Shown here piece by piece: positions 11,885 through 23,797 of a DNA stretch of 64,000 nucleotides. Below the pieces are notes generated by a model. The model did no database searches. It was given only the letters and a program-made list of their open reading frames with translations, and had not been told where the DNA came from. The DNA lies in NCBI GenBank assembly GCA_035578175.1, contig JAQMRL010000003.1, forward strand, positions 106,194,969 through 106,258,968, given 5' to 3'. This DNA is from Catonia carolina (Eukaryota; Arthropoda; Insecta; Hemiptera; Achilidae). A program made the position numbers and the translations under genes. Position 1 is the stretch's first letter. Every line of letters begins with the position of its first letter.

Positions 11885-12115
11885 AAGATCTTTTTCAGCA
11901 ATGTTAAGTTCTTGCATATCTTGCCTTTATTTTGGCCAACCATCTTGGAGGATTTTTCCACGAGTTAATTATAGAAATGAGTTGTTTAGTTACTCGAGTG
12001 ATAGGTATTTTAAGTAAATGCCCGAAGAAATGAATTCGTTTCTTCCGCATGATTTCAGCAATTGGCTCGATTTCATGGTCTAATTGTTGATTTTGAAAAG
12101 GGTTGAGCAATAAAA
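11885..12115 (-). mobile_element. L2x-type LINE remnant (C-terminal peptide)
   Basis: The minus strand encodes EIMRKKRIHFFGHLLK, closely matching EIMRKRRVGFFGHLRR in the LINE at 29447 and TMRKMRVDFF near 33830. The frame is open over about 68 codons but lacks the rest of the reverse transcriptase. It is therefore a short 5'-truncated or eroded LINE tail. Confidence 0.65.
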
Positions 12116-12571
12116 TATATCAACAGTTTCAAATACTTTAGGTCTGTGTGCAAAAGTTGTAGTTTTTTGTATTTTGTAGCGCGGCGCTATCAGGAGTTGC
12201 TTTCAGCCTGATCGTGGCCGTAAACTTGTTCAGTGAGCATCAGCTTCCTTCAGAGAAACTTGTGTGTATGTCGTGCTGACATCACCATACGCTCTCAGCA
12301 TACGCACGTCGTTAAAGTAAAAACATTCACATAATACATGAAAAAAAAGATCTGCACAAAAAAGTTGTTCCCTAGAGCTCACGATCCGTTTAAACTAAAT
12401 CCGCGGTCCGCCAGTTGGTGACCATTGATCTAACAAGTTACCGATTAAGCCTCAGAGGCTGTTATGCAAGTTTCTTTTCAGTTTTTCGGCTTGGAGACCA
12501 GATAATCTATTTAAGAAAAGTAGAAGGCCTATTTCTTTCTTGGTTTATTTATTTTGAATCGCTTTAACATG
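12116..12571. other. Mixed-composition spacer, unclassified
   Basis: A GC-richer stretch at about 12175-12330 (including GCGCGGCGC) does not match another repeat in this window. Positions 12390-12470 show weak resemblance to trB-like sequence, not enough to call. Confidence 0.3.
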
Positions 12572-12705
12572 TTGGTTATTATCGACTACTGCAGTTCGTG
12601 GAACAGTGGGTTTTAACGTGCAATAGTTTCCAGATCCTAAGTAAATCGAACCTAGGACCTTTTGCTTTATAATTCAGCACGCTGACCATTACTCAAAAGA
12701 GGTGG
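12572..12705 (-). repeat. trB tRNA-derived SINE
   Basis: Read in reverse: an A-box-like segment TGGTCAGCGTGC and a B box AGGTTCGATTTA, then the conserved trB body ending in a ...TAGTCG..AATAA block. It is a partial copy of the family seen intact at 14465. Confidence 0.65.
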
Positions 12706-12830
12706 TCAATAGTATTTTTGTTTCCTAAATATGAATTTATTTTCATCTTACATTAGTCTGTATTTATAAACTATCTTTTAAATCGGTATTTTTTAAAAAT
12801 TGTATTACTGAACAATAATGATAAATGGAA

Positions 12831-12970
12831 CCACTTTCATGGTGCAGTGTTACCATACTGGACCGCAAAGCAAAAGGTCAAAGTTGAAATTCCTGTATAA
12901 GATCTAACACGCCAAAAACTTCCGTTTCATAACCCAGAATAGTTACCAATAACAAAACTATTGGTGAAAC
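12831..12970 (+). repeat. trB SINE, diverged copy
   Basis: The order TGGTGCAGTGTTACCAT (A-box position), AGGTCAAAGTTGAAATTCC (B-box position), then a TAACACGCCAAAA and TTCATAACCCAGAATAGT body matches the trB copies at 14465 and 46709. Both promoter boxes are eroded. Confidence 0.55.
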
Positions 12971-13207
12971 TAAATATAGTCTATACGTGCTTATTATTAA
13001 ATTTGATATTTACTTGAATATTATTCTACCAATCAGAACTAGTCCATTGATTAATCAAGAAAACCACCAGATCTTATGGAATTCGACCAATTGATTATAA
13101 ATTATTTAAAATTAAGATTAATTATATAGATTATAGATTAATTAAAATTTAATTACTTAACCGCCTGTATATTATTGGAAGATTATTTCCGTGCTAAAAT
13201 TAATATT

Positions 13208-13895
13208 CTTTTTTCTTTTTTTGGCTTCAATTTAATTTTTATTTACAACTGCACAATTTTTTTAAAGCCCAACTAGTAAATGAGATGGAATGAATGAGGA
13301 ATGGCGGGAATGTGAATCGATCCAGTGACGGATTTATTTGGGCGTGAAATGTTTCAAGGAACGTGAGGCCAATTTTTAATGATAATGATTTATAAACTAT
13401 GATGAATGATTTTTTTTATGAGATGATTTTCTTTTTTATGAAATGAAACAGGCATGACAAGTTAATTGAAATGTTTTTTTTGTTATTTTTATGGTGGTCG
13501 GAGAAGATTCCTATTTCACCTTCGTTTCAGTCGTCTGTTAGCAGGGAGATCGTTAGTTGAAAGAGATTGGACGTTTGGATTTATGTGGTCAATTGTCTTG
13601 TGTGTAATGAGTTGTATGTTGCGTTGACAATGTCTCGAACCGTTGGTATTTTCAGGTCTTTGTGAAGGGAATGATTGGTTACGTAAAAAGGTGCGTTTGT
13701 TATTGCTCTAAGTGCTTTTAACTGGTGTCTTTGAAGAATATTCAGTGTTGTATTGTGACAGGCTCCAAAAATTGGTCCACTATATAGCCAAATTGGCCGT
13801 ACTAGTGATTTATAAAGGATGACTTTTAAGTGTAGAGGTAGCGAGGACTTTGCGATCTAAGAAGCCGAACAACATACGAAATTGTGAGTTTGAGA
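13208..13895 (-). mobile_element. Jockey-like LINE 3' fragment (L1j)
   Basis: The minus strand encodes LYKSLVRPIWLYSGPIFG followed by a stretch ending HKDLKIPTVRDIV. These align with KLLLYKVYLKPIWTYGLQ and DLNIPFISEVV of the intact copy at 56219. The reading frame ends near 13569 after a stop, and the upstream part is frameshifted. The left side (13208-13490) has a T-rich start and resembles the 3' untranslated region of that element. It is an inactive, 5'-truncated copy. Confidence 0.75.
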
Positions 13896-14464
13896 TTGCT
13901 CTGACGTGTTAATATTCAAAACCCATTTTGGTTTTAAAAATTGTATTAAAATTTCATTAAATATTATCATACCTTTTATTTTTTAATAACAGCTCTTCTG
14001 AGATTTTAAATTAATTTTTTCTTATAGAATATTAACAAAAGTCATTGAATAAAAACTTGTTGAAGTGCCAACCAAAATTGACAGGAAATATATTTTTGAA
14101 CGAAATATTAATTTAGGTACCGGTATTTGATTGAATTTAATCCTACCTATACCTAACAATTTTGAATGTAAAAACCAATTACCCAAATAAATAGATTTAT
14201 TTTTTAGGGAAAAAATTATTTTGTTGTCACTCTGCGTCCTCGTTCGCATTTTGTTTGAAGAGATTCAATTTTTTAAATAAATAACAATGAATGTAGCTTG
14301 TACATGTCGTTGTTAGGAAAGGTCTGTACAGGATGTTACAGAAATAAGAACCTTGTTCAATCAATTTTAAAAAATTCAGTAAAGTAAATTGAAATTGTGT
14401 AACAGTAATAATAATAAATTAATTTATTACTTTTTTGCGGGACTATGCCCGACAAAATGGAATT

Positions 14465-14640
14465 GACCGCCTTCGTGGCGTAGTGACTAGCGCGCTAGCC
14501 TATTAAGCGAAAGGGTTCGACTCCCGGATAGGGTCTGGAAATTTTAACACGTCAAAACCAACCACTACAGCACCGAAACCCTTTTAGTCGCTAATGACCA
14601 AGCTGTCGATGTGACTTTAAATATACTAAACTAAAAAAAT
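14465..14640 (+). repeat. trB tRNA-derived SINE, best copy
   Basis: The A box GTGGCGTAGTGACTAGCG and B box GGGTTCGACTCCCGG are both close to consensus tRNA gene boxes, about 20 bases apart. The tRNA-unrelated body (AACACGTCAAAACCAACC...) ends in CTAAACTAAAAAAAT. A functional tRNA is unlikely because the acceptor stem and anticodon arm do not close and the sequence is repeated elsewhere with the same non-tRNA body. Confidence 0.8.
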
Positions 14641-14655
14641 GGAATTGCGAATAAT

Positions 14656-14794
14656 TATTTCTTTCTTTAGCCTGTATGAATAGACTATATAGGAAGGAAA
14701 GTATTGTTTCCATGTCGATTTTTCACCGGATCAACACGTTTTCAGACCCGCTGACTCCAAAAACATGTTTTTAGCGATTGGTCTGTGCGTGTGT

Positions 14795-14826
<32 letters not shown>

Positions 14827-15610
14827 ACAGAATATCTCAAGAACGGAACATCGTACGAAGTTGAAACTTAAAACTTATGTTAGGTACCACTAGAGGACTC
14901 GACACAAATATTTTCATCAAAATCGGTCAATCGGAAGTAGTAGTTTATTCGTGTAATTTTTCACTTTTTTGCAATTTTCTCAAAAACGGCTCCTACGATT
15001 TTTTTTAAATCGCCTCATTTAGGTCTACTAAAATTTTTATGCTGTACAAGATAGGTTAGGCACCATGTCTGCTGAAATTCTTGGGGAGGCTGTGCTCTCG
15101 TAGAAAACATTTTTTTTTTAAAGATTGCGGCTTAAATATGCATTTTAGCGCAAAAATGTATAACGAAAGTTGCAGAGAATTAAAAAACCTGCAACTTTTA
15201 TCTCAAACACTTTTTGGTATAACGCTTAGTTTAGCGGTAATTAGCGATTTTCTGTTTTCTTTGACAAGAATTGGTAAAAAAATAGAAGTTTTAAAGATTT
15301 CAGCCTTAGTATGCATTTTACGACAAAAGTGTATAATCAAATTTATCGGAAATTGAAACATCTACAACTTTTATTTAAAGATTTTTCTCTACAGAGCCCA
15401 GTTTAGCGTGAAAGAGTGATTTTCCGTATTTTTTAAGCAAAACTGAGGTTGATTTTCATTTTGCGTCCTTCACTCATGATTAAAATAAGTTTATGATTTT
15501 TTTTTGTTTATTTCTGATGTTTTATTACTAATGTTAGGTTATATTTAATTATTTCCATTGGCAAGAGGAAGTTGTGTGAGTGTTTCACACCAGATTTTTA
15601 ATCGCAAAAC
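14656..15610 (+). repeat. GT element, near full length
   Basis: The order is: CTTTCTTTAGCCTG...GGAAGGAAAG left end, GATTTTTCACCGGATC, the GT microsatellite at 14790-14826, ATCTCAAGAACGGAAC, CATCAAAATCGGTCAA. Next come two tandem units of about 170 bp (15115-15293 and 15294-15450), the AAATGAAA-like CATTTTGCGTC block, and the right end GGCAAGAGGAAGTTGTGTGAG. There is no transposase. The 91-codon open frame at 15081-15356 is repeat sequence; reading across the tandem units it repeats itself. Confidence 0.82.
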
Positions 15611-16564
15611 CATTTAAGTAGTTATGGTTTATTTAGAATGTAAATTTTTCGCCATCAGCAAGAGCATATTATAATTCTTTGAATTTTGCTACTTGGGTAG
15701 CTTTTTGTGTGTTTATATTTTATATCATCCACTCTCTCGCTGTCTTCACGGCAAACTAAACGAAAAGTATTTAACTTCTAACACAACCTTACACTTTGAA
15801 AACTAATTTAGAACGGTACAAATAAAACCAATGAGTACTACAAAATCCTTCTAAAGTAGGATATTTTCATAAAATATATAAAACGTTCCTATTTTTTCTC
15901 GCCACCCAGTATTTCACTACCCTTTTAAAATTTGCTAAATATGTCAATATTTTCTGTCTACTGGTATCGTTAATTTGGCCGCAGAATCTATTCAACCATA
16001 ACCCTCTCATACGTTTATTTACCCCTCCCACGTCCCAGTGACTACCATCCGACCTCTTACCAACAAAATCATCGTCGCACCACAAACCCCTCCTATCTGT
16101 CATACCAATGAGACAGTGATATTCATCTACCGATCTTTACTTTGATATAGGGCACGTATTTGCTCAACCATATTGTAATAGGATCATTTATACCGAATGA
16201 CTTACTATTACTTGATTCAACAACCGTATTTAATTTCAGTTACAATACTCGAGTGCAAATTTTACTTTATTTAACTGTCACTTCTGACCATTCAGAAAAA
16301 GCAAACATATTGTACCTATCTCTCCTATGTTTAAACAGTTTAAATATTTTACAACTTTTAGTGTGTTTTAGTAACACAAACTTGAACTTTTCATTTATAT
16401 TTTTAATCTAATTTTAAATATTTTTTAATTTATGTAAATATCGGGGTTGTTAAACAAAAGTTTTATTTTAGAAATTAAATTTTGATACATACAATTATAT
16501 GTAAAAAATAAAAATTTACAATAAATTTTGATACATACATACAATAATGTGGGTGATAGGGGTT
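15611..16564. other. Spacer with one unidentified small open frame
   Basis: A 78-codon minus-strand frame beginning with ATG lies at 15867-16103 (MTDRRGLWCDDDFVGKRSDG...), in a slightly GC-richer patch at 15960-16110. I do not recognise it. It could be an exon or a repeat remnant, and splice signals are not convincing. Confidence 0.35.
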
Positions 16565-16918
16565 GTAGAAAGGAAGAGGATTAAAGCTTTTGAAAAGTGG
16601 TGTTATAGGATGTTAAAGATTAGGTGAGTGGACAATTTAGAGGTTCTTAGGCGAGTGGATGAAAAAAGAAGTATATGGAAGCATATTACAAGAAGGGATA
16701 GGCTAGTGGGGCATATCTTAAGACATTTAGGTATTGGTCTATCAATAATGGAGGGTAATATTGAAGGAGTGAATTGTAGGGGAAGGCAAAGGTTAGGATA
16801 TATAAAGCAAATTACAAAAGATGTAGGTTGTTACAGGTATGTAGATATGAAAGGACTTGCACAAGATAGAACATCTTGAAAAACTGCATTAAACCAGTCG
16901 AGAGACTGATGACAAAAA
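16565..16918 (+). mobile_element. L3x-type LINE 3' end with hairpin tail
   Basis: It encodes VERKRIKAFEKWCYRMLKIR, a stop, then EVLRRVDEKRSIWKHITRRD and LVGHILRH, the standard C-terminal peptides of non-LTR 'endonuclease-reverse transcriptase' proteins. The 3' end carries AAACCAGTC-GAGA-GACTGATGAC at 16891-16913, directly followed by A-rich sequence. That hairpin matches the HT tail. It is a dead copy because of the in-frame stop. Confidence 0.78.
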
Positions 16919-18730
16919 TACGTACAATTATTGTCGGACTGTAGGGATGAACAAATTTAACCTAACTCCAATTTAAAATTTTTGGTGTTCTGAATACTTT
17001 CATAGCTTTTAAAACAGTTTGGGGATCTGGTATAATTTTTGTAGCTCTTTGTAAAGGAAGTAAATGCAAAGTTTCTGGTTCGTTGGCTTACTTTCATTAA
17101 TTTTGTTATTAACCGAAATGCTACAAAGCTGTAATTTACAATATTAATATTTCCTGTAGATATCTTAGTAAAGTTAAAAAGTAAAAATTAGCGGTAACTA
17201 TTTTTGACCGTCATCAACAATCTTCTAAATAGTTCCTTACTCATTCACAGAATCATATTCCTCCCTAATTTTCTCTTTTCGCAAATATCTGGAATATTAA
17301 TTTCATGTAGAAATAGAAATAATTTTTGGAAAGTGTGACTTTCCAGGAGGGGGTTCAAAGGATTTTTACCAAGAAACTTCTATAGAAATTTCACTGCCTT
17401 AGTCATTTTCCAAGGATATATAATACTCTGACATTTTTCATTGTTATATTTAGAGGTCGCATTACTTTTGGAGGATGCAATACCAGGATCATCTATTTTT
17501 TTTGCACCTTATCTTCCCCAATAATGAACCTTACCGTTCTAGACGGTCAGAAGAGGCTGGCAGCACAAAAAGATAGGGCGAAGAAATTTGAGTGTAATAG
17601 AACAGCCAAAAAGCTTGGTATGTTATACTAGTCAAAGATTGACGCTACAAGCTAGAAATAAATAATAAATTACAAAAATCTCAAAAATTTAGGATACTTT
17701 GGTATACGAATTTATAAAGTCTCTTCTTCTTGCAGAAGTTGATCGTCCCTATCTGTCATCGCTGTGCAACTCAATTGTTTTCAATAATTTATTTTTAAAT
17801 ATACTACCAGGACGTTCCCAATAATCAATCTTACTTTTATACTTCTTGGCAGCCCTTATCCATCTTACTATCGGCGAAACAGATATTCAAGGTTGTGCGG
17901 CAAATATACCGAATGATCTCACACGTTCAGTGGATCGGAACCATATGTTTGATGAAATTCCTTGTGGAAGAATAAGATTTCAAATAAAGTTCTTCTGGCA
18001 GAGTGAAGAGGTAAATCAAAATAGAGGTGAACCTGTAATACTTGGAACTTGCAATTCATTAAACCTCAACCAGTTTATAAAAACATTTTGGACACCCTCC
18101 AACATCTTTAGAGTCATGATACTATTTTTACTTCGTAAGTTTGCTAAAGCACAAATAATTTATAATATTAAAATACTTCTGTATGAATTAGCAAAATATC
18201 GAAGCGAGTCGAGAGGTATAATATTGTAGTTAATTTATGTTTAGTAAATATAAAACCAACATTTATTTTTTAAACAAAATATAAGGTAATAAGTTATTTA
18301 AAAATCATAATATTATTTTTACTGTTACCTTAATAGGCTAATAAAATAATGAACGAAATATAAAACGATAGTGAAAGGAATGTATGTAAAGGTATGGTTG
18401 GTGTTCAAACAGAACTAACTCACTCTACCGTTACATTAAGGAAACAAGGATAATAATCTTATAATGACGTAACTTGTCCTAGTTCTTTGTTGTTTCTCAC
18501 TCACTTCGTAGACAAGTCTGTTTTAAAAAGCCAGGTGTTTTTCTCATAACTAAAACATAAACAATAACTATAATACGTACTATATAAACGAATCTATGTA
18601 TTTATTTCAGAAGTTGAACATTTTACCTTGTTGGTATTTTATTCATATTTTAAATTAAGAAGAAGGTGGAAATACCGTACTTACCCGGGCTGGTTAAGCT
18701 TCAGAGAGTACCTTTAATTAAAACACAAAA
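16919..18730. other. Spacer with unidentified open frames
   Basis: No family recognised. A frame at 17846-18229 (127 codons) starts at TTG rather than ATG and contains no motif I know. A small GC-richer piece at 17535-17620 encodes GQKRLAAQKDRAKKFECN, which may be a decayed repeat peptide. Confidence 0.35.
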
Positions 18731-18731
18731 A

Positions 18732-19372
18732 TATGGTGTGAAACACTCACACGACTTTCTCTTGCCAATGAAAATAATGAACAATAACCTAACATTAAAA
18801 ATAAACAAAAAAGTAACCTCAAAAACCATAATCTTATTTTAATCATGAGTGAAAGACGCAAAATGAAAATCAACTTCAGTTAGGGTTTAAAATATGGAAA
18901 ATTACTCTTTCACGCTAAACTAGGCTTTGAAGAGAGAAATGCTCTAAATAAAAGTTGTAGTTCTTGTAATTTCCTATAAATTTGATTATATACTTTTGTT
19001 GTAAAATGCATGCTAAGGCTGAAATCTTAAAAATATCGATTTTTTTACACGTTTTCGTGAGAAAAAAAAACAGAAAATCGCTAATTAGTACTGTTAAACT
19101 AAGCGCGATAAAAAATGTTTGAAATAAAAGTTGTAGGATTTTAAATTCTCTACAACTTTTGAGTAATACATTTTTGCGATAAAGTTCATATTAAAGTCAC
19201 AATCTTAAAAAACAATTTTTTTACGAGAAAACAACCTCTCCAAGAATTTCAGCAGACATGGCACCTACGTTACCTTGTACAGCATAAAAAAATGTAGTAC
19301 CTAAATGAGGCGATTTTTAAAAAAATCGTAGTAGCCGTTTTTGAGAAAATCCCAAAAAAGTTTTGCGGGTTT
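18732..19372 (-). repeat. GT element, left-truncated copy
   Basis: In reverse orientation it contains the right end (GTGTGAAACACTCACAC, then CTTTCTCTTGCCAATG), the AATCATGAGTGAAAGACGC block, both internal units of about 170 bp, and the segment up to GCCGTTTTTGAGAAAAT. It stops before the Asn-rich GT microsatellite half, so the left third is missing. Confidence 0.8.
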
Positions 19373-20668
19373 AAAACTTGGCACGTATATTCTAATGCAA
19401 ATATTAGTAATTTTTTCACCCAGTGATACTTACAAACCAATTTTAAGAAATTTCTCGAAGGGCGCGGGGATAATTGTTAGTTATATATATAATCTACACT
19501 AGTGAAAATATCTGGAGAAGATATTATGATTTCACGAAAAGTTTGTTGACTAAATGGCATTACATGCTGTATTAACCATTAAGATTAATGGTTAATATCA
19601 AGGGATAATATCAAAATGTTGGTTATGACAGTCCTACAAACAAATTATAATTTAATGGAATGTATTTTTGATAAAAGTTAATATCTATATATAAGTTATA
19701 AGTTATATAAAGAAGATTATAAGTTAATATAACCATATTGGAAATTTTCTGTGTGTGATCTATTTGCATTAATATAAATTTGCTTTAGGTAATAAATGTA
19801 AGAAAAACTAAATACGTAGAATTAGCTAAAATATTTTTTTCCGAATTAGTAGTTTTTTTACCAGTCCTACTGACTGGTAACGCACATGAATTCCTTTATA
19901 CAAACGTAAATTTAACACAATAAATTACAACATGCAACTGTTTGCGTTAGGTATTATGATGAAGAAATAAATAATTTGAATATATGTGAAAGTATGAGAA
20001 GAAAGGACACGTGGTCGTCCTTAAAGGACATCCGTTATCATCCTTGGTAGGAGTATTAGGATAATACAGAAGAATGCACATAAAATTTATTTGCTAAATA
20101 CATTGGATGGGAATTAATTTAAAGAAAAGTTAAATTTATAATTATGATTATCCTTGACTGTTTACAATACCTTATAACTACAATGCATATATAAATATAC
20201 TTACGTGCATTCTACCCATTTATCAGCCAGTAACTCAGGCGTATAAACTGTCTAAATTACATAAAAACAAAATGTATCTGCTTGGCCCAGTATCAAATCT
20301 GAAAAATTTAACTAATTTTAATAAAACTCCCAAAAGTCTTTATTCAGAGTCTTAGATCAGTTATATGAAGTTCAAATAAACGGAGGCTCCGTCCGTGTTT
20401 AAGTGAATTTTGATAAAAATGTAAAAACCTTTGATAAAACCATGAAAGATTGGTACCGGAGGGATAGCGTTAAAATTAAGTTTTTAAAAAACACCTGTAA
20501 AATAAAAATTCTATTAGTAGCTATTAGAATATACTTGCTGATATTTAAAATTATATCTTTTAGGAAGGTATTATAATACTACGTGGAGGACCCAAAAAAT
20601 ACCGGACTAAGAGTCCGCTGCCATTCGTAGATACGTCTACGAATATTAGAGAGAACATTATTAGCTTA
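19373..20668. other. AT-rich spacer, nothing recognised
   Basis: Low-complexity AT-rich DNA with short repeats of ATATAAGTTAT-like words at 19685-19725. There is no gene evidence. Confidence 0.4.
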
Positions 20669-20902
20669 ACGAACTAGAGACTGCAGATGAAGGCGGAGCA
20701 TAGTGACTTAGATCACAGCACAGAGCCAATTGACTTTCATTAATCGTATCCTGCGTTGTCACGTTCTGATTTCGCTGTGGATGACCGCCTAACAAAATGT
20801 CAGCTGGAGTTCGGTGGAATAGCGTGTGACTAAGTGAAGGGGCAACCTCACACCCGTTCTCTGCTGTTATTGGCTGGATCTCATATGCAGTCTTTAGTTC
20901 GT
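20669..20902. mobile_element. Candidate small inverted-repeat element (MITE-like)
   Basis: Terminal segments ACGAACTAGAGACTGCAGATGA (20669-20690) and its near inverse TCATATGCAGTCTTTAGTTCGT (20881-20902) face each other with about three mismatches. The interior is clearly GC-richer than the flanks and has further short inverse matches (GAGCCAAT against TTGGCTGG). There is no coding sequence and no obvious target duplication. It directly abuts an HT copy. Confidence 0.55.
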
Positions 20903-20914
20903 TCGGGTATAGTA

Positions 20915-21237
20915 GAGAGTTCTGTTTCTTATCACATGACCAGCCAATTAAATAACTGAATCATATAAGAACAAAAGAGGTAGGTGTGTAAAATACACTA
21001 ATTAGAGTTATCTAATCTGCAATAAGAATTTCATTATACACCCAGACTCTGTGGTAAATGAAGTGAAGGTGTCATTTGCTGGGTGGAAAACGTGTGCTTT
21101 TCCTGAAGGGCCTGGAATGCTGATAAAAATACTTTTCAACTCAGTGAGGTAGACAATTGTGAACCACCTTACTTCTCGTTTTAGTTAGTAAAACCTCTAG
21201 TGGTTCAAACCAGCCTTTTGGCTGATGACTTAAGCAA
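20915..21237 (+). repeat. HT retroposon copy 4, 5'-truncated
   Basis: It begins within the TTCTGTTTCTTATCACATG block and runs to the hairpin (AAACCAGCCTTTTGGCTGATGAC) and AAGCAAC. About 70 bp of the 5' end are absent where it meets the MITE-like element, consistent with 5' truncation during target-primed insertion or with later replacement. Confidence 0.8.
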
Positions 21238-22235
21238 CAAGATATGTATAATACGTAAGGTATTGCTTTAGGCTTGTCACCTCTTTTTTACCCCTTAATG
21301 GTCCAAGTGTTCGTAATGTAAATTCTTTAGGTTTTTTCTTCAACTCTTAAGAAACATTTTGCCGAATTCAGCTCTTAAATGATGTGGAAAATAGATAAAT
21401 AGTGAGCGAATCAGTTAGTCAATGATTGTTTTCAGATTTATGTATAGAGATAACAATAATGTTTAATTTTTTGTAACAAATATCTTCGAGATTTCATATT
21501 GCAATTTGACGAATTGTGAGGGCTCCCTACTAATACTGGAGATTAGTCAACGCAAAGCTCGGTTTAATTTTTTTCTCTTATGAAACTTCAATTCTGATAT
21601 TCTAGTGTTTCAGCTGTGTTTTAACTTATTACATTGCCACTTCAGAATACAAATTACTAAATTTTCTTACTCTTCACTTTACCGTAATGGAGTTATGTTG
21701 TGTACTAAGTTACTGTAGTTGTATGGAATAACAAACCCATCTACTGACGTTGCAAAAACAATTCTCTTGTTACTACTACAGTAGGTTCTTGAAACAATAT
21801 GTTTTAAAGCAGACAACTGCTTTAGTAGTTTTTACTATTTGATTATATTAGAGACAACAGTACTTTATAATGTCGTCCTTGTGTACGAGTAAATTAATCT
21901 TTTAAACAAAAGTACATATTACTGCATCCTTTATTTCAACTTTCTTAACTTTTAATGTTTAATTTTATTTACGGTTAGTTTTATATACCTAAGCTCGAAA
22001 GTGTAATTTTCAACAACTTTGAGCTTTTTAGTTCTTTAAATTAAAATGTATAAAAAGTATTAAGAGTTGCCTAGTTCAATTAAAAAAATATTATTCCCGT
22101 TTTATGAACAAGTAGGCCAGTAAGTTAAAAATTATGAAAACGGGAATTTTGTTGATTATCCAACGATTTTTTTAACATAAATTTTATTTTCATGTAGGCT
22201 AATTAAAAAATATAGATACGTTAAACGTTATGGGT
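21238..22235. other. AT-rich spacer, nothing recognised
   Basis: No open frame longer than chance and no repeat match seen. Confidence 0.4.
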
Positions 22236-22410
22236 ATGCAGTTGGTGCTTGGTGCAGTGGTTTTGCAACTAGTTTCTAATTTAATAGTCCTGGCTTTAAA
22301 TCTGTCAATAACACTCATTTTTATCACTCATTTTCATCTTTTATCCTTCAAGTATTCATTCTCATTAATTTTTCAAAAAGGGTTAGCCGTAAAATAACTA
22401 AAACAAAATG
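22236..22410 (+). repeat. trC SINE, diverged
   Basis: The A-box position TTGGTGCAGTGGTTTTGC is clear; the B box is eroded (GGCTTTAAATCTG). The ATCACTCATTTTCATC body and an eroded GGGTTAGCCGTAAAA end follow the trC order. Confidence 0.5.
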
Positions 22411-22639
22411 TAAAAGAAAGAATCAATGCAATACAAAATAAATTAACAATGCTGCTACTTTTATGCATAAATATTTGTGAATGTCGTTCGTTAATTTTAT
22501 TGAAGCAAACCCATCAAAATTTTAAGTAAAAAAATTGTTATTTAAGTATTACTGTATTAGAAAAACGATCAGTACTCAGTCATTTTAAGAAAATATTAAT
22601 CTTAAATAGGGGTTTCTTAAGCTCTAGGATCACAGTCGG

Positions 22640-22835
22640 ACTTAAGAATTGAGTTCATCAATCAGCTGATCGAACGTGGCTATAAAATGTTAAGTAGCAA
22701 TGGTTGAGCAATCAACTTTTGTATGGTGATCAGCTACAAATGAACAACGATCATTAAGAGGAGGATTCTTGTTCCAATTCATGTCTACTTACAGCAAAAT
22801 CAGCGATGAAATCGTATGGTTATAGTACACAAGTC
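22640..22835 (+). repeat. LT element, solo arm remnant
   Basis: It matches one arm of the LT element at 3662 in order: a GGCTAT...GTTAAGTA segment, GGTTGAGCAA, TTGTATGGTGATCAGCT, then ACAGCAAAATCAGCGAT. Divergence is high and no partner arm is seen nearby. Confidence 0.5.
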
Positions 22836-23697
22836 CCAATGAGAAAAACGAAAAAATAAATATGAATATTTCCCTGGGAATAATTTCATTTATTATTTAT
22901 TTTATTGCTGTTAAAATTTAATTGTTTATACATTTCTGTTTAACGTAACTTCAGAAATTTATATTCATGAAAACAGGACAAAATTTCTTTTTATTATGTT
23001 GTCTCTCCTTTAAAATATTAGTGTAAAATGAACGAAATAAATTCTATTGTACTAATTTAAAGTAATATATGTCATTTAGTAAAATAAATAGAAACGTCTA
23101 ATAATTAGGTTAAATTACTTAAAGTGAATTTAACACTTTCCAAATTATATTCTACAGCACCTACAATGTATAAAGAAAATGTAAGCCTTGACAATAGAGC
23201 ATGCCTCTTGGGTTTTGTCCGCCCGACTTTTGTAATTTCCGGAAGTCTGACGAATACAAATGAAAGAAATCTAGATTGTTTACACCTTCTGAATACTTTA
23301 CACTATAAAATTATACTCCTAATTTTCTTTTCTTTTAAAGACTTTGTCTGGTTTTTATATTATCAAATAATAACTAAGACAAATTATTATTCATACATTT
23401 CAATTTATAAAACAGGAAAATTGTGCTTTCAAAGTAATTTGTTTTAATAACAATTTTAATTTAACTCCAGAAGAGCAAAATTCCTCATATTTAAAAAATA
23501 TGTACATTACATTAAATTATTCTGAGAAAATGGTGTAAATAAAGAAATTTAATAAATTTTTGCTCCCGTTCTTAAAAATAGGTTTATTATTCATAGTTTT
23601 TTTTTGTTAAGAGTTTTTCTGTCTTGCTTTTCTGTATTAAAAATATTTTAAGAATAGTTATAATATATTTTTACTGTAGGTTATAGAACAATGAATT
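22836..23697. other. AT-rich spacer, nothing recognised
   Basis: The 107-codon frame at 23124-23447 starts at GTG and shows no motif. I see nothing else. Confidence 0.4.
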
Positions 23698-23797
23698 TTG
23701 ACTTGTCATAATTTCTAAACCCTAACCGGGAATTGAACACATGATCTACCGTTTTGTAATCTGCGCACTAATCACTACGCCGCGGAAGCGGTTATAA
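23698..23797 (-). repeat. trB SINE fragment with good promoter boxes
   Basis: Read in reverse, GGCGTAGTGATTAGTGCG (A box) is followed by GTTCAATTCCCGG (B box) at tRNA-like spacing. Only about 100 bp of the SINE head remains. Confidence 0.7.

Noticed and set aside
14465..14540. A tRNA gene
   Set aside because: Both Pol III boxes are good, but the arms do not fold into a cloverleaf and the same head recurs with a constant non-tRNA body, so it is a SINE.
15081..15356. 91-codon plus-strand frame with repeated peptides
   Set aside because: It lies in the internal tandem units of a GT element; sister copies break the frame.
17846..18229. 127-codon frame, longest non-repeat frame on the plus strand
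   Set aside because: It starts at TTG, has no motif I recognise, its second half is AT-driven, and there are no flanking exons or splice sites to support it.
23124..23447. 107-codon frame
   Set aside because: It starts at GTG, is low-complexity and aromatic-rich, with no motif.
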